From: JAHOYW01 sp963664605
Lineage (GTDB): Bacteria; Verrucomicrobiota; Lentisphaeria; Victivallales; Victivallaceae
Reading direction: 5' to 3'
DNA length: 64,000 nt
Assembly: GCA_963664605.1 (NCBI GenBank)
Contig: OY761536.1
Span: 2,976,001-3,040,000, forward strand
Part shown: piece after piece, positions 39,917 to 49,097 of the stretch
How positions within the stretch are numbered: the stretch's first letter is position 1
Layout: each line of letters opens with the position of its first letter
The notes under the pieces: model-generated
The model's database searches: none
What the model was told of the DNA's origin: nothing
Seen by the model: the letters and a program-made list of their open reading frames with translations, nothing else
Translations under genes and position numbers: made by a program

Positions 39917-41359
39917 TTACAACAGCACTCCTCTAGCTTTTAAGGTATTCTGAAGTTTTTTGGTATCTAGAGTTCTTGGAGTTGAATTTTCTTTGATACA
40001 TAATGCGGCAGCAGTTCCGGCAGCTTCGCCAATGATCATACATTGGACTGTCGGACGGATACATCCAAAAGCCTCATGGGTCGCAGAAACACAGCGTCCA
40101 GCAATTAAGAGGTTTTCTTTATTTTTTGCTATCATGCAACTATAAGGAATCTTAAAAGACCAGCGAGGCGGATAAGCTGTTTCCGGATCATCAAGCCATT
40201 CGGGACGAGGACGGGTGTCAATCGGGTGACTTCCCAGCCCAATGCTGTCTTCAAATTCTCTTCCTTCATAAATATCCATCAAATTCAAGACATAATCGCA
40301 TTGAATGTGGCGAGTTTCACGGACACCCATTTCAGGACAATCCAAGAGGAAGGATTTCTCAAAACCAGGAAGTTTTTTAATATTTTGAATCCAGCGCCCA
40401 AGCATTTCCGCCATAATAACTTCTGCGCGCGTTAATTGTTCGGCATCACAACCGTCAATATCTTTGATCTGAGGACAACATAAAGTTACAACGCCTTCAT
40501 CTGGTTGATTATAAATCTGGAAACACTGAGAAGCTTTATCGTTTCTAACCATTATTGTAGACATTTCACCTTTTTCAAAACGCTCTTTGGCTTCTTCCAG
40601 TGAAAATCTGGCGAAAGGCTGCATTTTGAAATGTTCAGGGGCCTTAGTCAACCATTCATATGTAGCTTTTAAATCAACATTACCCATTTTAAACATCACG
40701 CCAACATTCTGCATTTCACCAATTTTTGATGCTTTAGCACAAACATCATCTTCCGTAACGCCAACTGTGTATGGAACTCCAGAACGCGCGGCTAAATCTC
40801 CATCACCAGTTGCGTCAATAAATTGCTTTGCCGGAATAAACTGCCGCCCGGATTTAGATTCGATTACAACACCTTTTATAGTATCCTTTTCTTGAATTAC
40901 ATCCACAGCCCAAGTATGAAGACGTAATTTTACCTTTGCTTCTTTCATCATTTGTAAAAGCATACGTTTAAAATTTTCAGAGGAAGTAAAAACATAGCTG
41001 CCGAAAGTACCTGAACTACCTAGTCCAATATTATTCTCGATTAGCTGTTCGGTTATTTCCCGGACAATTCCACCCGCAATCTGCACATCACGCGGATTCG
41101 TCGCCAGAGCTTTTTGATCCTTGTTATGTTCATCAGGATTTCCTGAAAATTTTGTATACATAGTCAGTCCGGCATTTCCAGCGGTAATCATACCGCCTAA
41201 ATAGCCGTAACGTTCTATCAGCATAACATTCGCGCCGCCGCGTGCCGTCGCGATTGCAGCGACAACTCCAGCTGTTCCACCGCCTGCGATAACAACATCG
41301 ACTTCTGGTAATACTTCTATTTCAATTTCCTGCTTAATTGTTTTTTTGCATGAATCCAT
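39917..41359 (-). CDS. FAD-dependent oxidoreductase (FAD_oxidored family)
   Basis: 480 residues. The FAD-binding site GGGTAGVVAAIATARGG lies at about residues 26-42, followed by RYGYLGGMITAGN. Mid-protein IDATGDGDLAARSG and the C-terminal LIAGRCVSATHEAFGCIRP complete the FAD_oxidored pattern. There is no signal peptide. Members are abundant in glycan-degrading Planctomycetota and Lentisphaerota beside glycosidases, with unknown sugar or organic substrates. It lies between the GH16 and LamG genes on the same strand and probably belongs to the same transcript. Confidence 0.85.
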   Translation of the reverse strand: MDSCKKTIKQEIEIEVLPEVDVVIAGGGTAGVVAAIATARGGANVMLIERYGYLGGMITAGNAGLTMYTKFSGNPDEHNKDQKALATNPRDVQIAGGIVREITEQLIENNIGLGSSGTFGSYVFTSSENFKRMLLQMMKEAKVKLRLHTWAVDVIQEKDTIKGVVIESKSGRQFIPAKQFIDATGDGDLAARSGVPYTVGVTEDDVCAKASKIGEMQNVGVMFKMGNVDLKATYEWLTKAPEHFKMQPFARFSLEEAKERFEKGEMSTIMVRNDKASQCFQIYNQPDEGVVTLCCPQIKDIDGCDAEQLTRAEVIMAEMLGRWIQNIKKLPGFEKSFLLDCPEMGVRETRHIQCDYVLNLMDIYEGREFEDSIGLGSHPIDTRPRPEWLDDPETAYPPRWSFKIPYSCMIAKNKENLLIAGRCVSATHEAFGCIRPTVQCMIIGEAAGTAAALCIKENSTPRTLDTKKLQNTLKARGVLL

Positions 41360-41384
41360 TTAATTTCTCGTGCCTGTTGGTGAT

Positions 41385-42884
41385 TTATATTTTTGTTATT
41401 ATGATTTTATCAATTTCAACATTGCCATCAAGGAAATCAATTTTGATCTCTGCTTTGCCTTTTTCGATATTGAATTGATAAATATCTATTTCTTTTAAAT
41501 CGCTTTTAGGAATAGTAAAGATTCCCAGTTTGCTACTATTTATTTTTAAACTGAGCTTCGCATTTGACTTTTTGGAAGACAACAAAGCTGTAATTTTATA
41601 TTTACCTTTTTCTGTAAAAAATACTGTATATTTCAGCCACTCTCCAGGTTTAGTATTATAAACACAATACTGCATATCTGCTGTTTTCTTTATATCTACT
41701 CCGTCATAACGGAAAGTATCACCGTCATTGACATTGTCGCTGTCTTTAAATGACTTGCCCTTTCCGCCTTTGTCATACCATTCCGCTTCAAGCGTTCCCG
41801 GCATGAGATGCGGTCTGCCGTCCCAGAATGCATCTGTCAAGGAATATTTTTTCTCATAATATGCTTTCGGGCGCTGATATGCACGTACATAATCTATTTC
41901 AAAAATATTAGGCAGTTTGCTTTGCGTATTTTTAAGATCAGGAGCTATTTTTCTGCCATCAAGTCTATTTTCAAGGTAAATATTGACAAAATCATGAGCA
42001 ACCGCATCATTATTTTTTACCCGTAGAGTTTCTTTCCCGTCAATGAAGAGAATAATTTCTTCTGGAGTCAGTTCTGCAGCATAAGTATGGTAATCTCCAT
42101 AAATACCTTTTGCTTTTTTCTTGATATTCTTGGTTGATTTACCTTTTCCCCAATGAACAGTCTGGCATAAACTGGGATTCCTGTATCCCCAATTCTCTAT
42201 AATATCTACCTCTGATCCGGGAGCCCCTTTGTATTTTGCGCCTTCCGGCCACAGCCAGAAAGCCGGCCACATATTTGGATGATGATTCATCTTACATCTT
42301 ATTTCAAAATATCCGTACCTTTGGCTGTATCCACCCATTCTTGTTGTCAACATTGAACTTACAAAATGCCGGTTTTTGCCAGCATAAAATACTGGTTTAT
42401 CTTTATATTCTGTGATAATCTGCAAAATACCATTTTTGAAAACTAGTTGCCTTTCATCAAAAGCTGTAATTATATGTTTATTCTTATAATCTTTATTTCT
42501 TCCGTAATAATGCATTTTATATGGAGCTTTAGAGTATATAAAATCCCTTTTCAGGAAATCAGTAAACCATTTTGTTTTATCCAGAGATTTTCCATCAAAT
42601 TCATCATGAAATGCTAAATTCCAGTCATCTTTTTTAAGCCCTTCATACTTCTTGTTTAACTTATCATAATCAGATTTTGTGATTTTATCAGGTATTCTAA
42701 ATCCTGGCAGGAGTTTTCTTACACCATACTTCATTACATGATTCGGAACATTTGGATAATCCCTTGTATTAAAACTTGGATTGTATTTATAGTCTTTATC
42801 TGTTTTTATTATGTTCTCACCCGCTTTGATACATATTGATAAGCTGAAAAGGCACAGAACGGTTAAAGTGTTTTTTAACAACAT
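41385..42884 (-). CDS. Secreted GH16 glycoside hydrolase with C-terminal CBM6-like domain
   Basis: 499 residues. A signal peptide lies at about 1-21. The GH16 domain is at about 85-345 with the catalytic motif SEVDIIE (nucleophile E225, D227, acid/base E230), the bulged E-x-D-x-x-E form found in agarases, carrageenases and laminarinases. Upstream WNLAFHDEFDG and downstream FEIDYVRAYQ are typical borders. Residues about 370-499 form a beta-sandwich (GTLEAEWYDKGGKG, YCVYNTKPGEWLKYTVFF) like CBM6. It probably cuts a beta-linked galactan or glucan outside the cell. Confidence 0.88.
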   Translation of the reverse strand: MLLKNTLTVLCLFSLSICIKAGENIIKTDKDYKYNPSFNTRDYPNVPNHVMKYGVRKLLPGFRIPDKITKSDYDKLNKKYEGLKKDDWNLAFHDEFDGKSLDKTKWFTDFLKRDFIYSKAPYKMHYYGRNKDYKNKHIITAFDERQLVFKNGILQIITEYKDKPVFYAGKNRHFVSSMLTTRMGGYSQRYGYFEIRCKMNHHPNMWPAFWLWPEGAKYKGAPGSEVDIIENWGYRNPSLCQTVHWGKGKSTKNIKKKAKGIYGDYHTYAAELTPEEIILFIDGKETLRVKNNDAVAHDFVNIYLENRLDGRKIAPDLKNTQSKLPNIFEIDYVRAYQRPKAYYEKKYSLTDAFWDGRPHLMPGTLEAEWYDKGGKGKSFKDSDNVNDGDTFRYDGVDIKKTADMQYCVYNTKPGEWLKYTVFFTEKGKYKITALLSSKKSNAKLSLKINSSKLGIFTIPKSDLKEIDIYQFNIEKGKAEIKIDFLDGNVEIDKIIITKI

Positions 42885-42924
42885 ATTGTTTCCTTATGTA
42901 AAAGATTTTTTAGATTTAAAGAAC

Positions 42925-43668
42925 TTACTCTACAGTTCCGTTTGAGTCATTACGGCGAGTCCACATTCTGCTAACTTCAGGGTTACTGGTAGTAAAGTAA
43001 AAATTAACTTTAAAATTTTCTGCATGTCCATCTATAAAGTTAAAATTAGCCGAAGCATTATGAACAGGATTAGGGCGCGAGGTCTCATTAGTAGTAAAAT
43101 AAATACCTGGAGAAGTATTCGAAGTTAATGTCTTGGTCCATACATCAGCCATAACAAGTGTATCAGAAGCTACTCGTGCAATCTTGGCATGTCCGCCACG
43201 ACTGTTAGAACGTTCTCCCATACCAGCTTTCCATGGATTAGTTACCCCATCTGCAGCATTTGATATAGTTCCTGAATAATTCCATCCATATTCACAAATT
43301 GAATCAGGGTTGCTTGTATCAATCAATCGAGCTGTGATACTTCCAGAAGTAATCGGTTCTGCAAGCGCGGATGGGCAATCATAAACTTTCAGGCTTTCGA
43401 TATAAGGATACAAAGCACGATGCCAGGAATTGCTGGAATATACACATGCATAACCGTCATAATTGTCTGCATATACATGCAGAGAGAGTCCTAGCTGTTT
43501 CAAATTACTTATACATTTTATTGATTTTGCTGTTTCCCTTGCTTTGTTAAGTGCCGGAAGCAGCATTGAAGCAAGGATTGCTATGATGGCGATCACAACG
43601 AGGAGTTCGATGAGTGTAAAAATCTTTAAATTCGTACTACTTAAATTTCCTTTGTTAAACCTTTTCAT
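42925..43668 (-). CDS. Prepilin-like protein with type II/IV pilin N-terminus
   Basis: 247 residues. After a short basic leader comes the methylation/cleavage motif and hydrophobic helix FTLIELLVVIAIIAILAS, then the LNKARE...CISNLKQLG region, and near the C-terminus a FNFIDGHAENFKV segment like the DUF1559/H-X9-DG group. Lentisphaerota and Planctomycetota genomes carry many such genes, often next to glycosidases or sulfatases; their job is not known. AGGGG precedes the ATG. It is the first gene of the prepilin-GH16-FAD-LamG run and has a promoter carrying a copy of the 25-bp element. Confidence 0.85.
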   Translation of the reverse strand: MKRFNKGNLSSTNLKIFTLIELLVVIAIIAILASMLLPALNKARETAKSIKCISNLKQLGLSLHVYADNYDGYACVYSSNSWHRALYPYIESLKVYDCPSALAEPITSGSITARLIDTSNPDSICEYGWNYSGTISNAADGVTNPWKAGMGERSNSRGGHAKIARVASDTLVMADVWTKTLTSNTSPGIYFTTNETSRPNPVHNASANFNFIDGHAENFKVNFYFTTSNPEVSRMWTRRNDSNGTVE

Positions 43669-43727
43669 TGGTCAAGTCCCCTTGATTTATTAATTATTAT
43701 TAACTTAAACGTTATTTATATATTAAT

Positions 43728-43756
43728 ATTATAGCTAAAATAATACCATAAAGCAA
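43728..43756 (-). promoter_or_regulatory. Promoter of the prepilin/GH16 run
   Basis: Minus strand: weak -35 TTGCTT (43751-43756), 17-bp spacer, -10 TATAAT (43728-43733). The -35 overlaps the end of the 25-bp element, as expected for class II AraC activation. Confidence 0.6.
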
Positions 43757-43777
43757 CTGTAAAAAAAAACTATAAAC
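43753..43777 (-). promoter_or_regulatory. 25-bp putative AraC operator, copy 1
   Basis: Matches 45944-45968 at 24 of 25 positions. It consists of direct half-sites AACTRTAAA at 43755 and 43768 (13-bp step), with an extra half-site at 43775. It overlaps the -35 of the prepilin promoter. Confidence 0.6.
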
Positions 43778-43800
43778 TATAAAAAAACAATATATTTATT

Positions 43801-45876
43801 CTAAGCTTTATCTTCTTTAAGTTCTTTCATTACTTCTGGTTTATCTTTTTCTAAGTCTTCATCAACTAAACTATGATGACCAACAACACGACCGTCATCA
43901 TGTTCATTGACTACAGTTTCTTTCAATATCTTAAACATGTTTCTCATATCAAAAAGTCCACCTATTAGAAACCAAATTGTTCCTATCGTTCCAAGGATAA
44001 CAAAATAAACGATTGTAACTCTCCAATAAACGCTCCAGAAAGCATCGCTTGTTCCCCAGGTAAAATGATATATAGTAACTATAATAAAAACTAATTTCCA
44101 AAAGATAGTTAAGCTAGTTAAACTCCAATATATAATCTTATCTGAACGGGGAAACTCTTTGGATGGCAATATTGCCCGCCAGCCGGTAGGGGGCTTAATA
44201 ATTTCCTTTTCGTGCTCTCCTTTGATGGCATATTTTCCGCGATGCAGCATACGATCCATATTGAACGCTGGACTTTTTAACACCAGCCAGCTCCAAAGGG
44301 AAATTGAAATATATGTCGATACTGCAATTAATGCGGAGAAAAAGCTTATATACATTCCATTATAGGGAAATTTTTGAGGGTTGTTTAGCAGAAAACTGCT
44401 TTCAGGAAACCATTGCTGAAGGATTGGCACTATATCCGGCCACAAACTCCGTGTCAGTAAGCCTCCTACAGCAAGACCGCTACCAATAATCATAGCGCTC
44501 CAGGCAGCCCCAGCAGTACCGCGTTTCCAGTACAAACCACCTACAATTACAGCTCCGGCTCCACCAAGATAGATTGCTCCGGTTACTTGCATAAACATAA
44601 GGATATAATCATTTTGTTTGTACAACAAGCTGAAACAAAAGATAAATAACGCAACGAATAGAATTGAAAAACGCAGGAGCCAGATATGCTGCTTCGGAGT
44701 AAAAGGTTTTTTGCGAAACGGCAGTATAACATCCTGAATAAAAATACAGCCCCAGGAATGCAGATAGGTGTCATCAGTGCTGATTGCCGCGGCAAGTTGT
44801 GAAGCGATAAATAATCCCAGAAGCCCAACTGGTAAAATCTTTGTCAAAGTAAGCGGTACCAGCATTTGCTTCTGGAGAGTTACATCGCCTATAGCGCTTA
44901 ATGTCTGATTAACATCCTGTGCATGTGCTGCATATTGAACATGATGCATAAGGACGAAAGCGCAAACACCAATAATAACTGGAAGACAATTCTGAATCAT
45001 TCCGCGTAATCCTCCCATGATTCCGGCCATTTTTGCCTCATGCGCATTTTTTGCCGCCGCGTTATAACCCTGATTGCCCTGCCATGCATGTCTTCGATAT
45101 ATCATCCAAAATGCGAACATCATAAAAAAAGCAAGATCGAATCCATCGGCTTTTGCGGTATCGAAAGGATTGATTAGTGACGCTCCTGCTGGAGCTGTTT
45201 GCACAGCTTCCATAATAATATCCCAAGGAAAATAAAAGAGCATAAAAAACAGTATTATAAGAAATGTTACATTGCAGAATATCCCCTGTAAAAAATCTGT
45301 AATCATTACAACAAGCATGCCGCCAAGGAAAGTGAATGCCAAAGCAATAACAAGTTCTATAACCATTATTGTCATAAAAGTTGAACACTCAATTCCGAGC
45401 AAAGAATAAGAAGCAGGCAGGTTGCAGAGATAAATAAACAGTCTAGCTGTAACTGCGGGAAATATACCCATGTTGATTATCCCTGACACCCACGCCAAAA
45501 TGCCGGTAAATACGCGAAACTTTTTACTGTACCTGATCTCAAAAAATTGCGCCATCGTCATAGCACGAGTTTCTCGATAGCGATAAATAATCCATCCGGA
45601 TAAGGTAAACCACATGCTAATGAGACCAATTAAACCGGCTCCTCCCCACCACAGGGCACAAAAACCCGAGTTATAATATTTTTCGCCAAGAGCTACAAAG
45701 GTGATTGCGCCCATCATGGATATCCCTTGCGAAATACTAAGGAGATACCTACCAGCACAACGGTTAGCTGCAAGAAAGCCTGCAACCCCTTTGTTAAAAC
45801 GCTTCACATATATAGCCATTCCTAAAAGACCTACCATAAACAATGCCACAATAATCCAGTCAATATAATGCATCAA
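43801..45876 (-). CDS. Sodium:solute symporter family transporter
   Basis: 691 residues with about 13-14 membrane helices. It starts IDWIIVALFMVGLLGMAIY and has the SSS-type segments ISMMGAITFVALGEKYY and MLVVMITDFLQGI, a central GLFIASQLAAAISTDDTYLHSW stretch (sodium-site region) and a long hydrophilic C-terminal tail. It should import a sugar or sugar acid by sodium symport. Placed directly upstream of the prepilin-GH16 run and divergent from an AraC regulator, it is the probable uptake system for the breakdown product of that locus. Confidence 0.9.
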   Translation of the reverse strand: MMHYIDWIIVALFMVGLLGMAIYVKRFNKGVAGFLAANRCAGRYLLSISQGISMMGAITFVALGEKYYNSGFCALWWGGAGLIGLISMWFTLSGWIIYRYRETRAMTMAQFFEIRYSKKFRVFTGILAWVSGIINMGIFPAVTARLFIYLCNLPASYSLLGIECSTFMTIMVIELVIALAFTFLGGMLVVMITDFLQGIFCNVTFLIILFFMLFYFPWDIIMEAVQTAPAGASLINPFDTAKADGFDLAFFMMFAFWMIYRRHAWQGNQGYNAAAKNAHEAKMAGIMGGLRGMIQNCLPVIIGVCAFVLMHHVQYAAHAQDVNQTLSAIGDVTLQKQMLVPLTLTKILPVGLLGLFIASQLAAAISTDDTYLHSWGCIFIQDVILPFRKKPFTPKQHIWLLRFSILFVALFIFCFSLLYKQNDYILMFMQVTGAIYLGGAGAVIVGGLYWKRGTAGAAWSAMIIGSGLAVGGLLTRSLWPDIVPILQQWFPESSFLLNNPQKFPYNGMYISFFSALIAVSTYISISLWSWLVLKSPAFNMDRMLHRGKYAIKGEHEKEIIKPPTGWRAILPSKEFPRSDKIIYWSLTSLTIFWKLVFIIVTIYHFTWGTSDAFWSVYWRVTIVYFVILGTIGTIWFLIGGLFDMRNMFKILKETVVNEHDDGRVVGHHSLVDEDLEKDKPEVMKELKEDKA

Positions 45877-45918
45877 AAAATACCTTTTTTAGTTTTTTAA
45901 ATTATTTTATTACTATTT

Positions 45919-45947
45919 AATATAGTAAAGCTAATCCATAGACGCAA
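45919..45947 (-). promoter_or_regulatory. Promoter of the symporter gene
   Basis: Minus strand: -35 TTGCGT (45942-45947), 17-bp spacer, -10 TATATT (45919-45924). Same geometry relative to the 25-bp element as the prepilin promoter. Confidence 0.6.
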
Positions 45948-45968
45948 CTATAAAAAAAAACTATAAAC
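45944..45968 (-). promoter_or_regulatory. 25-bp putative AraC operator, copy 2
   Basis: Half-sites AACTATAAA at 45946 and 45959 (13-bp step). One end overlaps the symporter -35; the other end touches the -35 of the divergent regulator promoter. Confidence 0.6.
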
Positions 45969-45996
45969 TTGACAAAAAAGATATTATATATATATT
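45969..45996 (+). promoter_or_regulatory. Promoter of the AraC regulator
   Basis: TTGACA (45969-45974), 16-bp spacer, TATATT (45991-45996). The TTG of this -35 box also opens an alternative reading frame for the regulator, which argues against that upstream start. Confidence 0.65.
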
Positions 45997-46025
45997 TATT
46001 CTATTGCAATCAACAAGGCAAATAT

Positions 46026-46934
46026 ATGGAATTAGATTTTTCAACAATCAATGGCTTCCTTAAAAAGCTGAATAAATTTCGGGAAACTGCAAATATTGCA
46101 GATTTCTTTTTTCTTCCTCATATTGTTCATATTTCTAAATTGATTGCAAAAGATTCGAACATAAAACATACGCATCCAACTTTTGAAATATCATTGATAT
46201 TAAGTGGTAAAATTTGCTATCAAATAGGGGAAAGTAATTTCTTATTAAATCTGGGAGATGTTGTCATAATTCCACCAGATATAAAACATTACTGGGAAGT
46301 TACAGATGAAGACGTGGAAATATTCAGTTTTATGGTCAATATTTCTACACACGGCGATGGTGCCAGAAGAAAGCTAAACCAGCTCAACGCTTCGATAGAA
46401 AAATATCATTTCCATGTCAAAAACTTTACTGCATTTGAAGCAATTATTAAGCAAATTATCACGGAAATAAACGATCAAAAGACCGCGTGTCAAGAAAAAA
46501 CATTATTCCTGACAAGACTCATTTTTGTTGAGTTGATACGCTTATTATTGCCTCATAATTCTAATATTAAAAAGACTTCTCCACGTAATTCCCCTCCCTC
46601 AAGAGGAGAAAGTAAAAATGATATCATTGAAACAATAGACTTCTATATTCAAGATAATATCAATCGTCAAATAAGTCTTCTCGAAATAAGCAATCATGTT
46701 GGTTTGAGTATAGGATATTTGAATTCCCTGGTAAAAAAAGAAACGGGAACTACAATTAATCAATTAATCATCATTAAAAGAATGGCGAAAGCCTGCCGTT
46801 ATTTAAAGCAGACCGACAGACAGGTGAAAGACATTGCGGCATTACTTGGATATAATGACGCAAATTATTTTCATCTTCAATTCAAAAAAGTATACGGAAC
46901 AACTCCAGCAAAGTATCGCAGCACTAATAGCTAA
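46026..46934 (+). CDS. AraC-family transcriptional regulator
   Basis: 302 residues from ATG 46026 (AAGG eight bases upstream). The cupin sensor includes KHTHPTFEISLILSGKICYQIG and LGDVVIIPPDIKHYWEV. The C-terminal double HTH at about 205-300 has ISLLEISNHVGLSIGYLNSL and VKDIAALLGYNDANYFHLQF, ending KKVYGTTPAKYR. It is divergent from the sodium symporter gene and is the obvious candidate to bind the two 25-bp elements and switch on symporter, prepilin, GH16, FAD oxidoreductase and LamG genes. Confidence 0.88.
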   Translation: MELDFSTINGFLKKLNKFRETANIADFFFLPHIVHISKLIAKDSNIKHTHPTFEISLILSGKICYQIGESNFLLNLGDVVIIPPDIKHYWEVTDEDVEIFSFMVNISTHGDGARRKLNQLNASIEKYHFHVKNFTAFEAIIKQIITEINDQKTACQEKTLFLTRLIFVELIRLLLPHNSNIKKTSPRNSPPSRGESKNDIIETIDFYIQDNINRQISLLEISNHVGLSIGYLNSLVKKETGTTINQLIIIKRMAKACRYLKQTDRQVKDIAALLGYNDANYFHLQFKKVYGTTPAKYRSTNS

Positions 46935-47521
46935 CCTAAAATATAAATACCACCAAAATCGCATCGCTAAAAAAAACATGCAAAAAATAGGTGGTAAAAG
47001 CGTTAGTTTTTTATCGAATCAACCTCAATCATCGCGAGCTTTCAGCCCGCCATAGACTTTTTGAGGGGAAGCTTTTATCAAAATATCAACTGCCTATATA
47101 CTGAGAGTTTTTGTCATTAAAAATGCTTAAGCCATTATTCATATTAAATTTTAAAACGACATCAAAATCAAGAAAAGCCAGTAGTTTGCTCCGCCTCAAG
47201 AAACATCGGGGGAGCTCCTATGAGAAGGCATTTGTCAAGGGACTAAACAATTTAATGTTTAAAATATTCCACTTTTTTGTCTTGCTCCTATTCGCGTTCT
47301 TGTATAATTGGACTGCCAAGTCCGACGCATGATGTTGTCCGTCCGGGGCGCCGCTATCTGAAAGTCGAAGTCTTTTTATGGTTGGCAACCTGCTTCAAGC
47401 TCCCTCGCTCGCGGTCGCCGGACTGGACATAAAGTGAATTATTTATTTTTCAAATTGTTTCATCTCTTTTCAATACCTCTCTATTTACTTGTCATTATTA
47501 TAAAATTATATTTATTGTTGA
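46935..47521. other. Intergenic region before the IS110 element
   Basis: About 590 bp with no convincing gene. It contains the 15-mer CGCGAGCTTTCAGCC (47033-47047), also seen at 28010, and TATCTGAAAG (47355-47364), which recurs on the far side of the IS110 transposase at 48720-48729. It is probably mobile-element debris. Confidence 0.45.
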
Positions 47522-48607
47522 TTATGCAGCAACCCTAGCTGCTTTTTTCTTCTGCATCTGATGTTCTTTGTAAAACGGATCATACTCTGCTTCATCAATC
47601 CATAATCGCCACATCGTTATCGCCAGCTTACGTGCAATCGCAACTTTGGCTTTACGTCTTGCGATTTTTCCGCCTTTAGCAGCGATTCGTTCTCCATAAC
47701 GTCGAAGTTCACAATCAATACCAAACGGTCCCATGATATAATTCGCTGCTTTGACAAGATGGCTTCGAAGCATACCATTTCCGGACTTGGTTATTCCGAG
47801 CTGTTTGTCCACTTTACCCGACTGGTCACGTTTTGGTGCTAAACCCAGGTACGACCCAACTTTCCCTGCGCTACTGAAACGTCGTGGATCAGCTATTATC
47901 AAGGCAAAAGCAATTGCGGTAACTGGCCCTACACCATTTAGCTGTTGAAGTATTTTTGTTTCCTTGTGCTTTTTACAAAGTTCAGTTAGTTTCTTGTCAT
48001 ACTCTTTAATTTCCATCCTTACTTCTTTCAATTGTTTAACTATTCCTCTGAGAGCTGGACGCAGCTCCTTAGGAACCAAGGGCATTAATTTGCTATGCAT
48101 GCTTGTGGTAGGGATTTCTGAAGTACTTATTCCGAATGAACGCAAAGTTCCCCTCAAGTGATTTATTAACATTGTGGAATTTTTTACAAGCACATCACGA
48201 GCCTTAATAACAGCTTGTTCCGCTCTGACCTTTTGAGAAACATGTTTGATCGGATGTAATAGTTTCGGATCCATTCTGGCTATTCTAGCAAGCATTTCAG
48301 CATCTCGTTGGTCACATTTTTTGTCATCACCCCAGATCGCACGCAGTTTTCTGGCATGACCTACGAAAACTTTGCAACCGTGTTCTTCCAGCATTTTGCT
48401 TAACCAGGGCGAATGAGTTCCGGTTTCAAGAGCTACAGTTAGTTTGGAAGTATTTTTTAAAGCAGCAAGAAAAGCTTTTACTTTTGCAGGATTATTTACA
48501 AGCTTAGCCTTACTTTCTGTTTTGTTATCTGCAGATAGTGCAAATAATTCGATACTTTTTTCCGACACATCCATTCCAAGATACATTTTTGTGCTATTGT
48601 CATTCAT
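47522..48607 (-). CDS. IS110-family transposase (DEDD)
   Basis: 361 residues from the ATG at 48607, which has GGAGGACAA upstream; the longer frame to 48667 is less likely. The N-terminal RuvC-like DEDD domain shows D13 (GMDVSEKS), E61 (LETGTHS), D99 and D102 (DQRDAEML). The C-terminal Tnp20 domain has LQQLNGVGPVTAIAF, SYLGLAPKRDQSG and the conserved serine region ITKSGNGMLRSHLV. IS110 recombinases are guided by a bridge RNA made from the non-coding end of the element. The gene seems complete. Confidence 0.93.
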   Translation of the reverse strand: MNDNSTKMYLGMDVSEKSIELFALSADNKTESKAKLVNNPAKVKAFLAALKNTSKLTVALETGTHSPWLSKMLEEHGCKVFVGHARKLRAIWGDDKKCDQRDAEMLARIARMDPKLLHPIKHVSQKVRAEQAVIKARDVLVKNSTMLINHLRGTLRSFGISTSEIPTTSMHSKLMPLVPKELRPALRGIVKQLKEVRMEIKEYDKKLTELCKKHKETKILQQLNGVGPVTAIAFALIIADPRRFSSAGKVGSYLGLAPKRDQSGKVDKQLGITKSGNGMLRSHLVKAANYIMGPFGIDCELRRYGERIAAKGGKIARRKAKVAIARKLAITMWRLWIDEAEYDPFYKEHQMQKKKAARVAA

Positions 48608-48719
48608 TATTTGTCCTCCGGCATTTCTGTGACGCATAGCGGTCACGGTTAATATTATGTGCGGCATAGACCACGATATAAATAATATACACCGCGGTGG
48701 ACAAACCGCCTTCTCATAA
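48608..48719 (-). other. Candidate non-coding (bridge RNA) end of IS110
   Basis: About 110 bp upstream of the transposase in the same orientation. It has two small hairpins, GTGAC-loop-GTCAC (48629-48646 area) and GCGGT-loop-ACCGC (48690-48708 area). In the IS110 group the bridge RNA comes from this left end. Boundaries and guide loops cannot be assigned from sequence alone. Confidence 0.3.
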
Positions 48720-49097
48720 TATCTGAAAGCTCGTGCTGTTTGAACTTAAATCAGTAAAATACAAACGAAAATATTAAACATAGATGGATTGTTTACGCAC
48801 TTGATGCGTAATAATCCTTGTTGGACTAAGCTTGACGTGTATATGGATATTGCTTTATCGGGCTTTGGAATGCGCAACTGGATTTATGCCTAAAAACGAC
48901 ATCTTTATTTGTGAAAACATACATGAATATGTCATGACTGAAGCTCTTCTGGGAAAAATATTTGACTTATTATCAACTCTTCCTCTGGAAAAACTGTTTA
49001 TGCCCATTATTTTTGTAATCAAGGCGTAAAGATATTGTACGATGTGGGCACATCGCAAAATTACATACCTGTATTGAGTTAATTTTCTCATAATATC
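48711..49097. other. Region between IS110 and the IS91 remnant, flanked by a 13-bp repeat
   Basis: TTCTCATAATATC occurs at 48711-48723 and 49085-49097. The roughly 360 bp between hold no gene I trust. The repeat may mark the ends of an old insertion. Confidence 0.4.

Larger units (their letters stand above)
47365..48719 (-). mobile_element. IS110-family insertion sequence (approximate ends)
   Basis: The ends are guessed from a 10-bp direct repeat, TATCTGAAAG, at 47355-47364 and 48720-48729, which brackets 1355 bp with one IS110 transposase gene, the normal element size. IS110 elements lack terminal inverted repeats, so ends cannot be confirmed by eye. Confidence 0.45.

Noticed and set aside
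45969..46025. Upstream TTG start for the AraC regulator
   Set aside because: The TTG is part of a TTGACA -35 box with a matching -10 after it, so it lies upstream of the transcript.
28010..47047. 15-bp sequence CGCGAGCTTTCAGCC shared by 28010-28024 and 47033-47047
   Set aside because: Only two copies and no longer flanking match, so it is not enough to call an element; both lie next to mobile regions and it may be an old remnant.
47111..47332. 73-codon plus-strand frame with a hydrophobic end
   Set aside because: Non-ATG start, no Shine-Dalgarno sequence, low-complexity Lys/Phe composition in a mobile-element scar.
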